The notes: generated from the sequence alone by a model not told the origin. Counted from the first letter of the stretch, positions 36,201 to 44,721 are shown. The stretch is DNA of 64,000 nt from Sphingobacterium sp. (GCA_031286695.1 JAITTY010000004.1:1-64000); one strand, 5' to 3'. Numbers and translations are program-made.

Positions 36201-37948
36201 TAGTGAATAGCATAGCGCAAAAAACGACTATCAGCAGCCCAGAAAACACACAGATACCCTTGCCTGATGTGCCATTACTATTTTATTTTGATACAAACGA
36301 AAACGTTTTATATGTTTCCAAAGAAAATGAGGCATTAAATAAGAATAAAAAACTTCTCGGAGAGATGGTGAATGATATTTTTGCGCAACTCCTACAGAGA
36401 GACACATTAGATTTAAGGCTTCATATTCGTGATCTGATGATGACAAATCAATCAGATGCCTTTCAGGAAACCAAAAAAGAAATCAATTTTGATCAATCAA
36501 GATATGAAGATCTAAAAGAACTTCTCGATGAGAACCAGCTGAATGAAGAGCAGTCATTCTGGAATGCGATAGTGCAATGTAAGCAAACGGACAATGACAC
36601 AAGTTCTCCGTTTGAAAAATTTGGAGCGATTGACTGGCATAAGCTTTCTTCAATATTGGAAGTGGAATCAGATCCGTTGCTGCAATGGCACCAGTCTTTT
36701 AATTATCTACAGTATCGTTCGGCACAAAACCTTCCTATTGTCTGGGATATTGTTCAGATACTTCAGTTGGATTATCAGGTATTGAATAAATTGCTATCGG
36801 ATAAGCTGAATTTTGAAACAGTTTACCAGGAACAATATGCTCAATGCAAAAACAAATATAGCGATACTATAAAGTATACTGTGTACGAGGAACTGAAAAG
36901 CACTGATAATATTTTTGCACAAAGAAAATTCAAGACCTTACTTACAGCCATTGAGCATGTCCATCTTGCTGATTTCGATGTACCAGAATTGTTTTTTAAT
37001 GTAGCGGATGCTCTATTGAATGATGTAAATAAGGTTATCGAAAATTTTGGCTGTACGGCTGTATACCACCTTAGCCAGCACAATAATGAAGCATGGAGAA
37101 AGCTAAGCAAAGATGTTCCCCTTAAAGTTCGAAGTTTCAAGAGTAGACTTAGTCGTAAAGAAACAGATACACGATATGTAGAGGAGTTTATTATGAAAAG
37201 CGAACATTACAGCTTATTGTATTTTGACCGGATGAAAGAACTGGTCGATGCTTATGTAAACCAATATCCGCTGGAAGAAGAACATACGGAAAATGAACAT
37301 AGTACAACATCTGACTATATTCCTGTAGAAGATGATGATAAGGACATTACAATAGCTGCCTTGCAACAGATGCAGGTAAACGGCAGTGGGTTGGATGATT
37401 TATACGGACAAATGACACCCAAAACCAGATCTTCAGGAGGCGGATACCACAACCCGGTTTTTGTAAACAATGAACATGCAGAAAGAACTGGCAAAGAAGG
37501 CGAATACTTGTTGTTTGAAAAACTAATGAAAAAATACGGAAACGTCAAATGGGTGTCAGAATATGCCAAAACATTTGGTCATGTACCCGATAAATATGCG
37601 ATGGGTTATGATATGTACTATATTGATGAAAACGATACCACCCATTATGTAGAGGTAAAAACCAGTACCGGGGAGCAGCCCGAATTTCATATTACCATCA
37701 ACGAAATCAGAACGGCTATGGCATACGGAGACCATTATCATGTCATCTGGATCACCAATGTATTTGACAAGGACAAGCGGGAATATACTGACTTGGGCAA
37801 TATATTTATCAATTTTAAGGAAGATGAAAATTTCTTTATTAACAAGCGGTTTAAGCCCCAGCTGACAGCTTTTAAAATTGCTTTTAACCCAGTAAGACCA
37901 GACGATAATGTTTATATCACAACAGCAGCAACACATGAAACAGCATAA
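33203..37948 (+). CDS. GHKL ATPase (sacsin/NOV-type) with C-terminal NOV_C (DUF3883) domain
   Basis: A 1581-residue protein. The N-terminal GHKL ATP site has an N box (FFELIQNARDAAY: Glu, Asn, Asp), a G1-like GNTGAPF and a G2 box GHKGIGFKA, the pattern of sacsin and plant NO VEIN proteins. A long unassigned middle follows. The last ~130 residues are a DUF3883/NOV_C domain with PD-(D/E)XK-like residues: GEYLLFEKL, GYDMYYID, VEVKTSTG, NEIRTA. Such ATPase-nuclease-like proteins are frequent in phage-defence islands. The ATG at 33203 is preferred to a TTG 6 bp earlier. No partner gene is obviously coupled. Confidence 0.9.
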   Translation: MLDLKSICENSQAGLSSVGDPTIIKSLAKFEDTVNDAYQGRLFFELIQNARDAAYKAGINSKIIVCIQEDMVYFGNTGAPFNEKGIIAMTRLGLSFDKQDNKTIGHKGIGFKAIQEFSSTPKIITNFGSIIFNKKILHDILKNKFPHDVFKEKEVPLFYYPHYEDVKIKDLGIDALSECETVIGFELNKNKTITDLTEKFNEILNEELILLGNIESIHFQSDVFSKTTTFKYKENEVTVNDKETFEIVQFPEPVLISNELYEQLQEQEQELFASDKEVDLKIVFRTHNRIPVVENESALYLFYPLEVKSGFSYKIHSYFSCNPQRTDITESQLNDYIFEKIIALQIDYVLPYLKAKGITTGLQQFAYCQETCKKLAKLHGNYIAKIREEKFVWIEQEKDYFSPDEIMLCSKEAYAFIKYHSINNKKLLVVEEPVKSWLKQHFKTDELNNSLLREHIEVIAETEKNNPLFFQKLYAYASNHNLILNDKKVLLGENGELYSNSDKVFLQGDRRRLNILQSIQDKITMLNPAIRLENYSPEKLRLLGLKAFSQEEIIDRALELFADDEVNKSDILIFLMSLNIEAENIRNNIRKKILVPVGGEEMRWISPLYNPIYLESEALRKLYPEGNFFNIDAISYTDQEKLKAFVMRYNVWSIPAVYFIEKNNISSAQSKQHIRYLNASSGFNAYSYTIYQDRKLDFPSHADVFFYESIIKNWQTYIALIGNKDLLPFSVRSDSATYSRSINPTIKTTSFGQQLLENKWIRINENDTFWLPSEVSGINRASYLTERNIKANGFNWLVLNFAENRSFFSELEIAHIDSTKNQDMVTVLKQVYMMYADADINEITDFKKFYHTILKYLYATYELNKDTQQNLVNLLKQVPFFCVFYKDGTESFSWQLPAKILHIDDNRLFQSLDNSVKEQLGFFFTKSDKNEIGKIFNRVAPKLSSRIKDSIHYSEDVLSEKMLCTEINNLIYIILLIEHKIEEHIKIEHLQQLQQIKLKIVNSIAQKTTISSPENTQIPLPDVPLLFYFDTNENVLYVSKENEALNKNKKLLGEMVNDIFAQLLQRDTLDLRLHIRDLMMTNQSDAFQETKKEINFDQSRYEDLKELLDENQLNEEQSFWNAIVQCKQTDNDTSSPFEKFGAIDWHKLSSILEVESDPLLQWHQSFNYLQYRSAQNLPIVWDIVQILQLDYQVLNKLLSDKLNFETVYQEQYAQCKNKYSDTIKYTVYEELKSTDNIFAQRKFKTLLTAIEHVHLADFDVPELFFNVADALLNDVNKVIENFGCTAVYHLSQHNNEAWRKLSKDVPLKVRSFKSRLSRKETDTRYVEEFIMKSEHYSLLYFDRMKELVDAYVNQYPLEEEHTENEHSTTSDYIPVEDDDKDITIAALQQMQVNGSGLDDLYGQMTPKTRSSGGGYHNPVFVNNEHAERTGKEGEYLLFEKLMKKYGNVKWVSEYAKTFGHVPDKYAMGYDMYYIDENDTTHYVEVKTSTGEQPEFHITINEIRTAMAYGDHYHVIWITNVFDKDKREYTDLGNIFINFKEDENFFINKRFKPQLTAFKIAFNPVRPDDNVYITTAATHETA

Positions 37949-38032
37949 AACAAAAAATATAAATACTTTTCAACATGCGATTATTCCGACTGATTGAGAG
38001 GTAAAACACTTTGAAGATATAGATGAACATAA

Positions 38033-38164
38033 TCTGAAAGGAACACTCCGAAGGATTATGAATTCGACTATATATCGCTCTCTGATGTAGATTCATCTAA
38101 TTTCAAGATTGAAACAACTAGACAAATATTTAGTAGGAATAGTATATGTAATGAATTTAAGTGA
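38033..38164 (+). pseudogene. Possible HsdS fragment (start of a target-recognition domain)
   Basis: After a stop at 38030 the frame reads SERNTPKDYEFDYISLSDVD then SSNFKIETTRQIFS, and loses similarity before the stop at 38162. The pattern F-x-Y-I-x-L-S-x-V-D...I-x-x-T resembles the N-terminal part of type I restriction specificity subunits. It overlaps the start of the next gene. It is short, so this is inference, but it pairs with the HsdM-like end at 33103-33171. Confidence 0.4.
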
Positions 38165-38804
38165 AATTAGCCTAAGAGCGACCTTTGTACAAGGTAAAAA
38201 TTTTAAAGTGTTCAACGAAGAATGTTGGAGCATTGCCGAAATGTATTGGTTATTTCTTCGTGAATACAATACAGATGATGTCAGGAAATGCGTGATTTCG
38301 GTTGGAGAGGAACCTTCAGAAGTGGATAAAATAACATCATATCAGGGATCCCGCGAAGTTTATAAGCTAATAAACTTTGATCAGTATTTTGAAATGAGTG
38401 CATATGAAAAGAAGTTTTTACAGCTTGATTTGATTCATTCCGGAATGACAATTATTGGTAAATTGGAAAAGTGGGATACTGAACCATTATTGAAAGCATA
38501 TAAATATTGTTTTGACAACGATTTAAATAATAAATTCTTTATAAATAGTAAATACAAACTCTCACCAAATCGTCAATGGAAATTAGGACTTTGGTGCGAA
38601 TGGGAGATTAACTGTTATAGGTTATCTTGGGTTTTATTTGACAAGACTGGTAGTGAAATCAATCGAGACTTGATAATAGAAGACGAGCCTAGCGGTGGTG
38701 AAATAGTTTATTATTTAGACTATAAATGGGATGACAACAATTACATCACTATTCGTAATAAATCGAGACAAAATATAGAAATGTGGAAAATTAAAATTTT
38801 ATAA
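38151..38804 (+). CDS. Hypothetical protein, 217 residues
   Basis: A soluble protein rich in aromatic residues, with acidic patches and no signal peptide (for example EMYWLFLREYNTDDVRKC, KYKLSPNRQWKLGLWCEWEI). The start is taken as ATG 38151; the frame could begin at TTG 38109. Family not recognised. It lies downstream of the GHKL/NOV_C gene and may be an accessory gene of it or cargo. Confidence 0.6.
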   Translation: MNLSEISLRATFVQGKNFKVFNEECWSIAEMYWLFLREYNTDDVRKCVISVGEEPSEVDKITSYQGSREVYKLINFDQYFEMSAYEKKFLQLDLIHSGMTIIGKLEKWDTEPLLKAYKYCFDNDLNNKFFINSKYKLSPNRQWKLGLWCEWEINCYRLSWVLFDKTGSEINRDLIIEDEPSGGEIVYYLDYKWDDNNYITIRNKSRQNIEMWKIKIL

Positions 38805-38929
38805 TAAAGCAATTCTTCCTCCATGTGAATTTTTACGTTTGGGTGGGTAAAATTCTTTGAGAGAGGTAGTTGCAGCTTCCACAGAATCTCGCGGACTACG
38901 AAAAAGCCGCGATAACCAATACGAGTAAG

Positions 38930-39145
38930 GGACGAGCTATGTAGATTTCCTTGGACGCTCTACCAGCAATGAAAAGGGAGGTACGGAAAATGTATAAAGA
39001 TGTTACAGAAACGCTCAAGCAGCGTTCACAAGCAATTTGTGCTGATGCTATTGTTGTGTTAAATGAAGATATTGGTGAAATTTCCGGAAAAGTGAGTCAT
39101 ATGCAAGGTCATTATGTTGGAAAGTTCCTACAATTAATTCGATAA
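38930..39145 (+). pseudogene. YbjQ-like gene fragment with frameshift
   Basis: Two adjoining frames match residues about 38-88 of the intact gene at 30056: first TSYVDFLGRSTSNEK, then after a shift MYKDVTETLKQRSQAICADA, IVVLNEDIGEISGK and a divergent tail ending at 39145. A few codons are deleted relative to the intact copy. No leader repeat precedes it. It is the third YbjQ-like copy within 10 kb. Confidence 0.85.
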
Positions 39146-39245
39146 ATAAAATTTAAGTTAAAAGCCAATAACCTTATAGAGGCAAAGTAAGCCTTTTTCT
39201 GTATTTTTATAAAAGTCAAAATATTAAATTAACGTAGCCTTATTA

Positions 39246-42200
39246 ATGGATAAAGATAATTTTCCAACGCCCTCCCAATTCTATCGGGGGCAACGGCCAG
39301 AATACTTTTCAGATTCAAAGACAGTGTCAAAAGTTGTACTTCCGAGGGAACAATTGGATTACATTCTTTCGCAATTAGCCACAAACCAAAAGCATGACAA
39401 CTTTGAATCCCTTTGTACCAAATTAGCCGAAAAATTGATAATACCCAATCTTATTCCTCAAGTTGGACCAACAGGTGGAGGAGATGGAAAAACTGATTCG
39501 GAGACTTATCCAGTTTCTAGTTTTGTATCAGAACGTTGGTATATCGGTGAAAATAAATGGAACGAAAGTGAGAACTGGGCTATTGCGATAAGTGCAAAAT
39601 CAGAATGGAAATCAAAAGTAAAGTCCGACGTTAAGAAAATTGTCGATACCGACCGGGGGTACACTAAAATATTCTTTTTTTCTAATCAAAAAATATCAAG
39701 TAGGAATAAAAAGGAAGTTCAAGATGGATGCAAAAAAGACCACGGAATAGAATTGGTTATTTTGGATGCTGAATGGATATTGGAGAAGGTATATAATAAC
39801 AACCTCTTGAATATTGTTATTGAAACCTTGGGGCTATCCATTGAATATTTACAGGAGGTTGTTATTGGCCCGTTAGATAAAGGACGATTAGAGCATCTCA
39901 ATGCCCTTGAAGATAGGATAAACAGTGCTGATCGCTCAATAGAAGTTGATTTTGAATTAATAGAAGATTGCCTTGAAAGTGCTATACTTTCCAGAATGTT
40001 GGAGCGGCCTAAAACCGAGGTGGTAGGTAGGTTCTTAAGAGCGCTGAGGTTCTGTGAAAAAGTGGAGAATAAACCGCAGGAAATTAGGGTACGTTATCAA
40101 TTTGCCTGGACATTGATAAATTATTACGATGACTATTCCGCTTTTTATGCTGAATTTCTTCATTTCAAAACACTAGTTATTGAAGAACCAAATCTAATAA
40201 GTCTCGAACACTATTATACATTAATTACCATCTTAAGGACGGCGTCTACAATAAAGGATTTTAACGATGTAGTAAAAATAGATTTCGATTTGGAAGAGCA
40301 TGATTTAATCTCATTATTACAAAAATGTGCTTCCAATTTAGGAAAACCCGCAACTGGATTGCTCGCTAAATTTTACTTGTCTTTCATAGACATTTTTAAT
40401 TCAAAGATGGAGGGTGAAGAAATATCTGAAATCCTGATTGGTTTAAAAGGATACGTTGAAGCAAGTAATGCCTACATTGATTTACCATTTTCCCAAATCA
40501 AGGACACAATTCAAATCTTCGGGGAATTGCTTCCAGATGATTCAGACTATGATAGTTTAATTGATACTTTGGCAGAAGTTGAGTCGAAAAGAGTTTCCGA
40601 GCTATCTTCTGGCCAAATGTACTTGAAACGTGGCGTTACCAAACTTGAAAACAATAACGCCCGTGAAAGTTTAATTTATTTTGGAAAAGCATCTAGAAAG
40701 TTAGCTAAACCTGAAACAGAAGATGAATATTATTTTTGCTTAATGTTGCTGAGCAATGCTTATACCAAATTAGATTTACATTGGGCCTCATATAATGCAC
40801 TTGTAGCAGCACTTAGCATACATACCAAATCGTGGTATAGTTCAGGGGTTTTAAGCCCAAGGTTTGTCACCTGTGTTGAAGATATATTGAAAAACCAGAT
40901 TTTTATTGGTCGTATTCCAATCATCATCTGTTGGTACGAATTATATAATGTGGTGAAAGCTTACTCCCAATACGATGAAGAAGCAGGCGAACTCCCCACG
41001 GAGAATCTATCTGATGCATGTCTAGCAGTTAGAATATTGAATTTGCCATTCGATTTATTTGAAAAATGCACGATGCTTCCAGATGTTTTGGATAAAAACA
41101 AGCTTTGGTTAAGTAATGATGCATTATTATATATGTTAGGGCATGAAGATGCCATTGAATTAGACTCATCTGATGGTTCATTGGTAAAAGAAAGTTTTCC
41201 AACATATTTTAATACATGGGCAAATCAGCCATTTAAGCAGCAAATTGCTTATGATACTGATTTGATGTCGGAAAGTGTGACTTATCTGAAAACACATTTA
41301 CTTGGAACAGTAATTTCTGTTACTGTTCCATCAAATATTTCTTTTTTAAAACTGGGAGAAACTATATTAGCTTATTTCGAGTCATATCTGGCAACAGCTT
41401 TTGAAAGTGTTTTTCCATTAAGAGAAGGTATTGCCATAAATATTTCAAATACTGAAGAGTTAGATGAAGATTTTACGATTTCAGGGCCATCCAATTTGAT
41501 TAATTTACGTGTTAAAGCGTCCTCTTTCTTCCCAAATAGAAAATTCGACGAATTGATTAGGACCCTTTCATCAGAAATAATTGGTAGAAATTTTACCATT
41601 AATAATTATAAGGATTTTTTTCAAAAGTTATATGAGAAAGATGAAGTAAATGAAAGATTAATGACCATTTTACAGCACGACATATTTTTGGATAATATAC
41701 TTTCAAACAAAGCTAAATTTTTCATGAAAGATTGGGTTTCCGAAAATACTAAGGTATTTCCATTAATAAGAACACTAAATCCCATTACCATAGATGACGA
41801 ATGGATGAAAGACCAAAATGATGAGGAAATTGATATTAAATTAGATAATGCAACTCATAGAACTTTTAAAGCGGAAACAATTATCAATTCAGATTTTTGG
41901 GATAGGGCTACCTGGAGGGGGGTTGGTGTTTTCGCTATTGAGCAGCTACCACTTGGTGTTTTCCTAACATTTACAAATGAGGTTGCTGCCAAGGAAATTT
42001 TTGAAGAATGGATTTCTATGTTTGGAAGAGAAGATAAGAATGATACGATATCAGTGACAGTGATTAAAGGTGTAGATAAGAAAAATCCATTTTGGTATAA
42101 GGTCATGATTTCTAAAAAAATGGATAAAGGTCTTATGGATAAAGGTCATTTCTTATCTATTTCACCACGTTTTCATCTCATGGAAGCTAAAGACGATACC

Positions 42201-42467
42201 AATTTGAAGAAATTAGAAGAACTCTATCAAAAATATCGGAAATACGTCCTAATGCCGGCGTTTTTGGATAAAAATTTTCTAACCAAACCATTTATTAATC
42301 TTGGAATTTTGAAATCGGAATTAAGGATTATTGATGCGTGGCAAGTTGGGCTTCATGATTTTGCAAGAACAGCTATTACCGATGAAGATGACCCAATTAT
42401 TCCCGAAGATCAGCCAAATCCACCTATATTGGAATTACTTGAGCAAAAAAGAAATAGAAGAAAATAA
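39246..42467 (+). CDS. Large protein with restriction-endonuclease-like N-terminus
   Basis: A 1073-residue soluble protein. The first ~200 residues look like a PD-(D/E)XK nuclease: FESLCTKLAEKLIIPNLIPQ (helix with Glu), GPTGGGDGKTDSETY (Asp80/Asp84/Glu86) and WAIAISAKSEWKSK (Lys118), then the IFFFSNQKIS strand. Residues about 230-600 are helical and repeat-like (TPR-type, e.g. LKRGVTKLENNNARESLIYF). The C-terminal third is mixed and unassigned. This nuclease-plus-sensor layout is common for anti-phage effectors; that role is inference. It starts about 100 bp after a YbjQ fragment. Confidence 0.75.
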   Translation: MDKDNFPTPSQFYRGQRPEYFSDSKTVSKVVLPREQLDYILSQLATNQKHDNFESLCTKLAEKLIIPNLIPQVGPTGGGDGKTDSETYPVSSFVSERWYIGENKWNESENWAIAISAKSEWKSKVKSDVKKIVDTDRGYTKIFFFSNQKISSRNKKEVQDGCKKDHGIELVILDAEWILEKVYNNNLLNIVIETLGLSIEYLQEVVIGPLDKGRLEHLNALEDRINSADRSIEVDFELIEDCLESAILSRMLERPKTEVVGRFLRALRFCEKVENKPQEIRVRYQFAWTLINYYDDYSAFYAEFLHFKTLVIEEPNLISLEHYYTLITILRTASTIKDFNDVVKIDFDLEEHDLISLLQKCASNLGKPATGLLAKFYLSFIDIFNSKMEGEEISEILIGLKGYVEASNAYIDLPFSQIKDTIQIFGELLPDDSDYDSLIDTLAEVESKRVSELSSGQMYLKRGVTKLENNNARESLIYFGKASRKLAKPETEDEYYFCLMLLSNAYTKLDLHWASYNALVAALSIHTKSWYSSGVLSPRFVTCVEDILKNQIFIGRIPIIICWYELYNVVKAYSQYDEEAGELPTENLSDACLAVRILNLPFDLFEKCTMLPDVLDKNKLWLSNDALLYMLGHEDAIELDSSDGSLVKESFPTYFNTWANQPFKQQIAYDTDLMSESVTYLKTHLLGTVISVTVPSNISFLKLGETILAYFESYLATAFESVFPLREGIAINISNTEELDEDFTISGPSNLINLRVKASSFFPNRKFDELIRTLSSEIIGRNFTINNYKDFFQKLYEKDEVNERLMTILQHDIFLDNILSNKAKFFMKDWVSENTKVFPLIRTLNPITIDDEWMKDQNDEEIDIKLDNATHRTFKAETIINSDFWDRATWRGVGVFAIEQLPLGVFLTFTNEVAAKEIFEEWISMFGREDKNDTISVTVIKGVDKKNPFWYKVMISKKMDKGLMDKGHFLSISPRFHLMEAKDDTNLKKLEELYQKYRKYVLMPAFLDKNFLTKPFINLGILKSELRIIDAWQVGLHDFARTAITDEDDPIIPEDQPNPPILELLEQKRNRRK

Positions 42468-42570
42468 TAATTATTTTTCTTAGAATGCTTCATTGAACCA
42501 GAGGCCCTTCTCCACTTAAAGCGATAGTTTTTTTGGAGAGGGGAGATGATGTCGTATTGAAATCTGTATA

Positions 42571-42724
42571 TTTGGTTTTGAGAGAAATCCCTAGAAAATG
42601 GACAATGCTCATTCATAACTGGGCTATTGTCCTAAATCAGTTCTTAACTTTATTTGAAACAGAGTCCAGTTATAAGGAACATAACTGAACTCCGTAGTTT
42701 TTATTTACACACTTAGTGGGACTG
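42571..42724 (+). repeat. IS-end-like repeat, right copy
   Basis: An inverted copy of 295-446 about 42 kb away, with shared blocks TTTGGTTTTGAGAGAAATC, TCCTAAATCAGTTCT, AACAGAGTCCA and TGAACTCCGTA. It ends at ACACTTAGTGGGACTG, directly against the likely left end of the IS21 element. It may be an older IS end into which IS21 inserted. Confidence 0.6.
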
Positions 42725-43447
42725 CCATTCCGACACAAAGTGCACCAATAATTCCGCGGCAAACTACACCACTGGATATTTAAGAAAAAAAGATTGCTAA
42801 GTTGGGTCCGTATTAGACCTAACGATATGGCAAACAGACCTCTAAATATGCAGAAGATAAGACAGATATTGCTGTTTTTGGAACGTGGCTTTTCCCAGCG
42901 TTCCATCGAAAGGGAGACCGGTATCAATAGACGTGCCATTGCAAGTTATTTGCAGCGGTTCGCCGACAGCGGATTCAGTATTGCGGAACTGCTCCTTTTT
43001 TCCGATGCCGAGCTTGAGGCCTATCTTAATGTGGGCAAAGCGGAACAAATAGAGAAAGATCCCCACCGGATACATCTTAAATCGCAGTTTTCCTATCTAT
43101 TTTCCGAACTCCGTCGTGTAGGTGTTACGCGTCAGCTGTTATGGCAGAAATATATTAATGAATATCCCGATGGCTTTGGCTATTCCAGATTCTGTGAGCT
43201 TCTACAGGAACATATCCGCAAACAGGGAACCACCATGCGTCTTGAACATGAGCCTGGGAAGCTGCTGCAGGTAGACTTTGCTGGTGATATGCTGCATTAT
43301 GTGGATACCGACAGTGGTGAACTAATAGCCTGTCCTGTTCTGGTGGCCGTATTGCCTTTTAGCGGTTATAGTTATGTGGAATATAGTCAGGTTATTTGGT
43401 ATTATCTTTATGGGATATGGTATCTTTCAGACAATATCAGCCTCTAG
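42722..43447 (+). mobile_element. Truncated IS21-family element
   Basis: The left end probably starts near TGCCATTCCGACACAAAGTG at 42725, in the style of IS21 termini, and runs through a broken istA. There is no istB and no right end, so the element is dead. The similarity breaks near 43395. Confidence 0.75.
42827..43447 (+). pseudogene. istA: IstA transposase (IS21), 3'-truncated
   Basis: About 206 codons. The N-terminal HTH region (IRQILLFLERGFSQRSIERE, then TGINRRAIASYLQRF) and the first catalytic Asp of the DDE core (LLQVDFAGDMLHYVD) are visible; IstA is normally about 500 residues. After FSGYSYVEYSQ the sequence departs from the family and stops, with the remaining DDE residues and IstB missing. 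The ATG at 42827 is the family-like start. Confidence 0.85.
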
Positions 43448-43511
43448 GAAATAGTTACTGCCGATCGAAGAGATTTTTCCAAGTAGAGTGGCTTGAAGAA
43501 AAAGTTTGGAT

Positions 43512-44030
43512 TTAGTATTTATGTATTCTCTTTCCACTTTCTTGTAACTTTAGTACTTCACATATTTTAGACATATCTCTATTCTGAGATTCGCAAAAAT
43601 GGATCATGTCATATTCTATTTCACGTTGAATAATTTGAGCTGTATTGGATATAGATTTAATCCTTTTGCATAAATTATCAATTATTTCCTTCCTCTTATT
43701 ATAATAATCAAGCTCGTGTTGGATTTCAGACAAAGATTTATGGATTAACCAATTCCGTTCATCTAGGAAGGGATATATTATTTTTTCAAATGATTTACTA
43801 AATAGTTTATTTTGTTTAGCCGTACTTATTGCTCTACCTAAAGTATAACTTTGAAGCCCCTTTAAAAAAACATCAGCTTGAGCAATATCCGCATTAGGAT
43901 TCAATTTAAGAGTGATCCAGAAAGATAAGGCTTGTTCGACTGCTTGTATTTTCCATAATGCTTCCCCTGTATAAGTATATAATGAAATTTCATTTTCATT
44001 TGCGGGTACAGATTGTTTTTGTGTAGTCAT
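43512..44030 (-). CDS. Helical protein with HEPN-like RNxxxH motif
   Basis: A 172-residue soluble helical protein. Residues 90-98 read DERNWLIHK, matching the Rx4-6H motif of HEPN RNases with a polar residue (Asn) after the Arg92 and His97. The flanking helices (FSKSFEKIIYPFL, SEIQHELDYYNKRKEIIDNL) fit the four-helix HEPN core. HEPN domains are RNases in many toxin and defence systems. No MNT-type partner is adjacent. The call is from motif and helix pattern only. It lies just past the IS21 remnant. Confidence 0.55.
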   Translation of the reverse strand: MTTQKQSVPANENEISLYTYTGEALWKIQAVEQALSFWITLKLNPNADIAQADVFLKGLQSYTLGRAISTAKQNKLFSKSFEKIIYPFLDERNWLIHKSLSEIQHELDYYNKRKEIIDNLCKRIKSISNTAQIIQREIEYDMIHFCESQNRDMSKICEVLKLQESGKRIHKY

Positions 44031-44183
44031 TAAGTTAAGGGGGCTAATTAAACTAATTTTTTATCAAAATAACAAATTATGCTGTATTTGAAAAACTCAA
44101 TGAGAGTTCAAGTTTTAAGCCAATAACAAATAGTTGATAGATTTTAAGATCAGTGTAAAAACCTATTGAACATCAACATCATC

Positions 44184-44438
44184 CTATTCTAGCTTAAAGA
44201 AGTAACTGGAAACAATTGCAGCGATTGAATAACACATTATTGATCGTATGACTCCAACGGTATCAAACAGACAGATTGTGGTACCAATTCCTAGGATCGC
44301 GGTAGAAACCAAAATTAATCTTACCCATTTTGTATCCATTATACTATATTTTTTTAAGTAGTGGAAAACTATAATATAAATAATTAATGTGGGCATAGAG
44401 AAGACAAAACTTACTGCCGGTAGCATAATTGTAATCAC
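44184..44438 (-). CDS. Small membrane protein, possibly 5'-truncated
   Basis: 84 residues from a GTG start, with about three hydrophobic segments (ITIMLPAVSFVFSMPTLIIY, LILVSTAILGIGTTICL, IRSIMCYSIAAIVSSYFF). The same frame continues upstream without a start, encoding another hydrophobic stretch (WGCILLLSVILFILTAGLGA), to a TAG at 44529-44531. The gene may therefore have lost its beginning. Family not recognised. Confidence 0.5.
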   Translation of the reverse strand: MITIMLPAVSFVFSMPTLIIYIIVFHYLKKYSIMDTKWVRLILVSTAILGIGTTICLFDTVGVIRSIMCYSIAAIVSSYFFKLE

Positions 44439-44514
44439 AATTGCTTCTTCAGCACCTAATCCTGCTGTCAGAATAAAAAGAATGACGCTAAGTAATAATA
44501 TGCAGCCCCAATGT

Positions 44515-44673
44515 TTAAAAACGTATTGCTATCTCAAACTTTATAGTTAAAGCAGTATCGCCCTTATATTCCGCTAGTTTACCAATAAATAAATAGTAAA
44601 TCCTATTCCACTTCATTTGTGAATTAGAATCTAAAAGGAAATTACTAGATGAAATTTGTAATGTTTGTATCAT
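44515..44673 (-). pseudogene. Coding-like remnant, 52 codons
   Basis: A frame from ATG at 44673 reads MIQTLQISSSNFLLDSNSQM, KWNRIYYLFIGKLAEY and ends KFEIAIRF-stop. The frame is also open for 13 codons upstream. Composition looks coding, but the piece is short and abuts the truncated membrane gene, so it is probably the tail of a lost gene. Confidence 0.3.
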
Positions 44674-44721
44674 GCCATTATTGGTGACAATATTTGCTCG
44701 AACTTTGTGGTTTCATCCATT

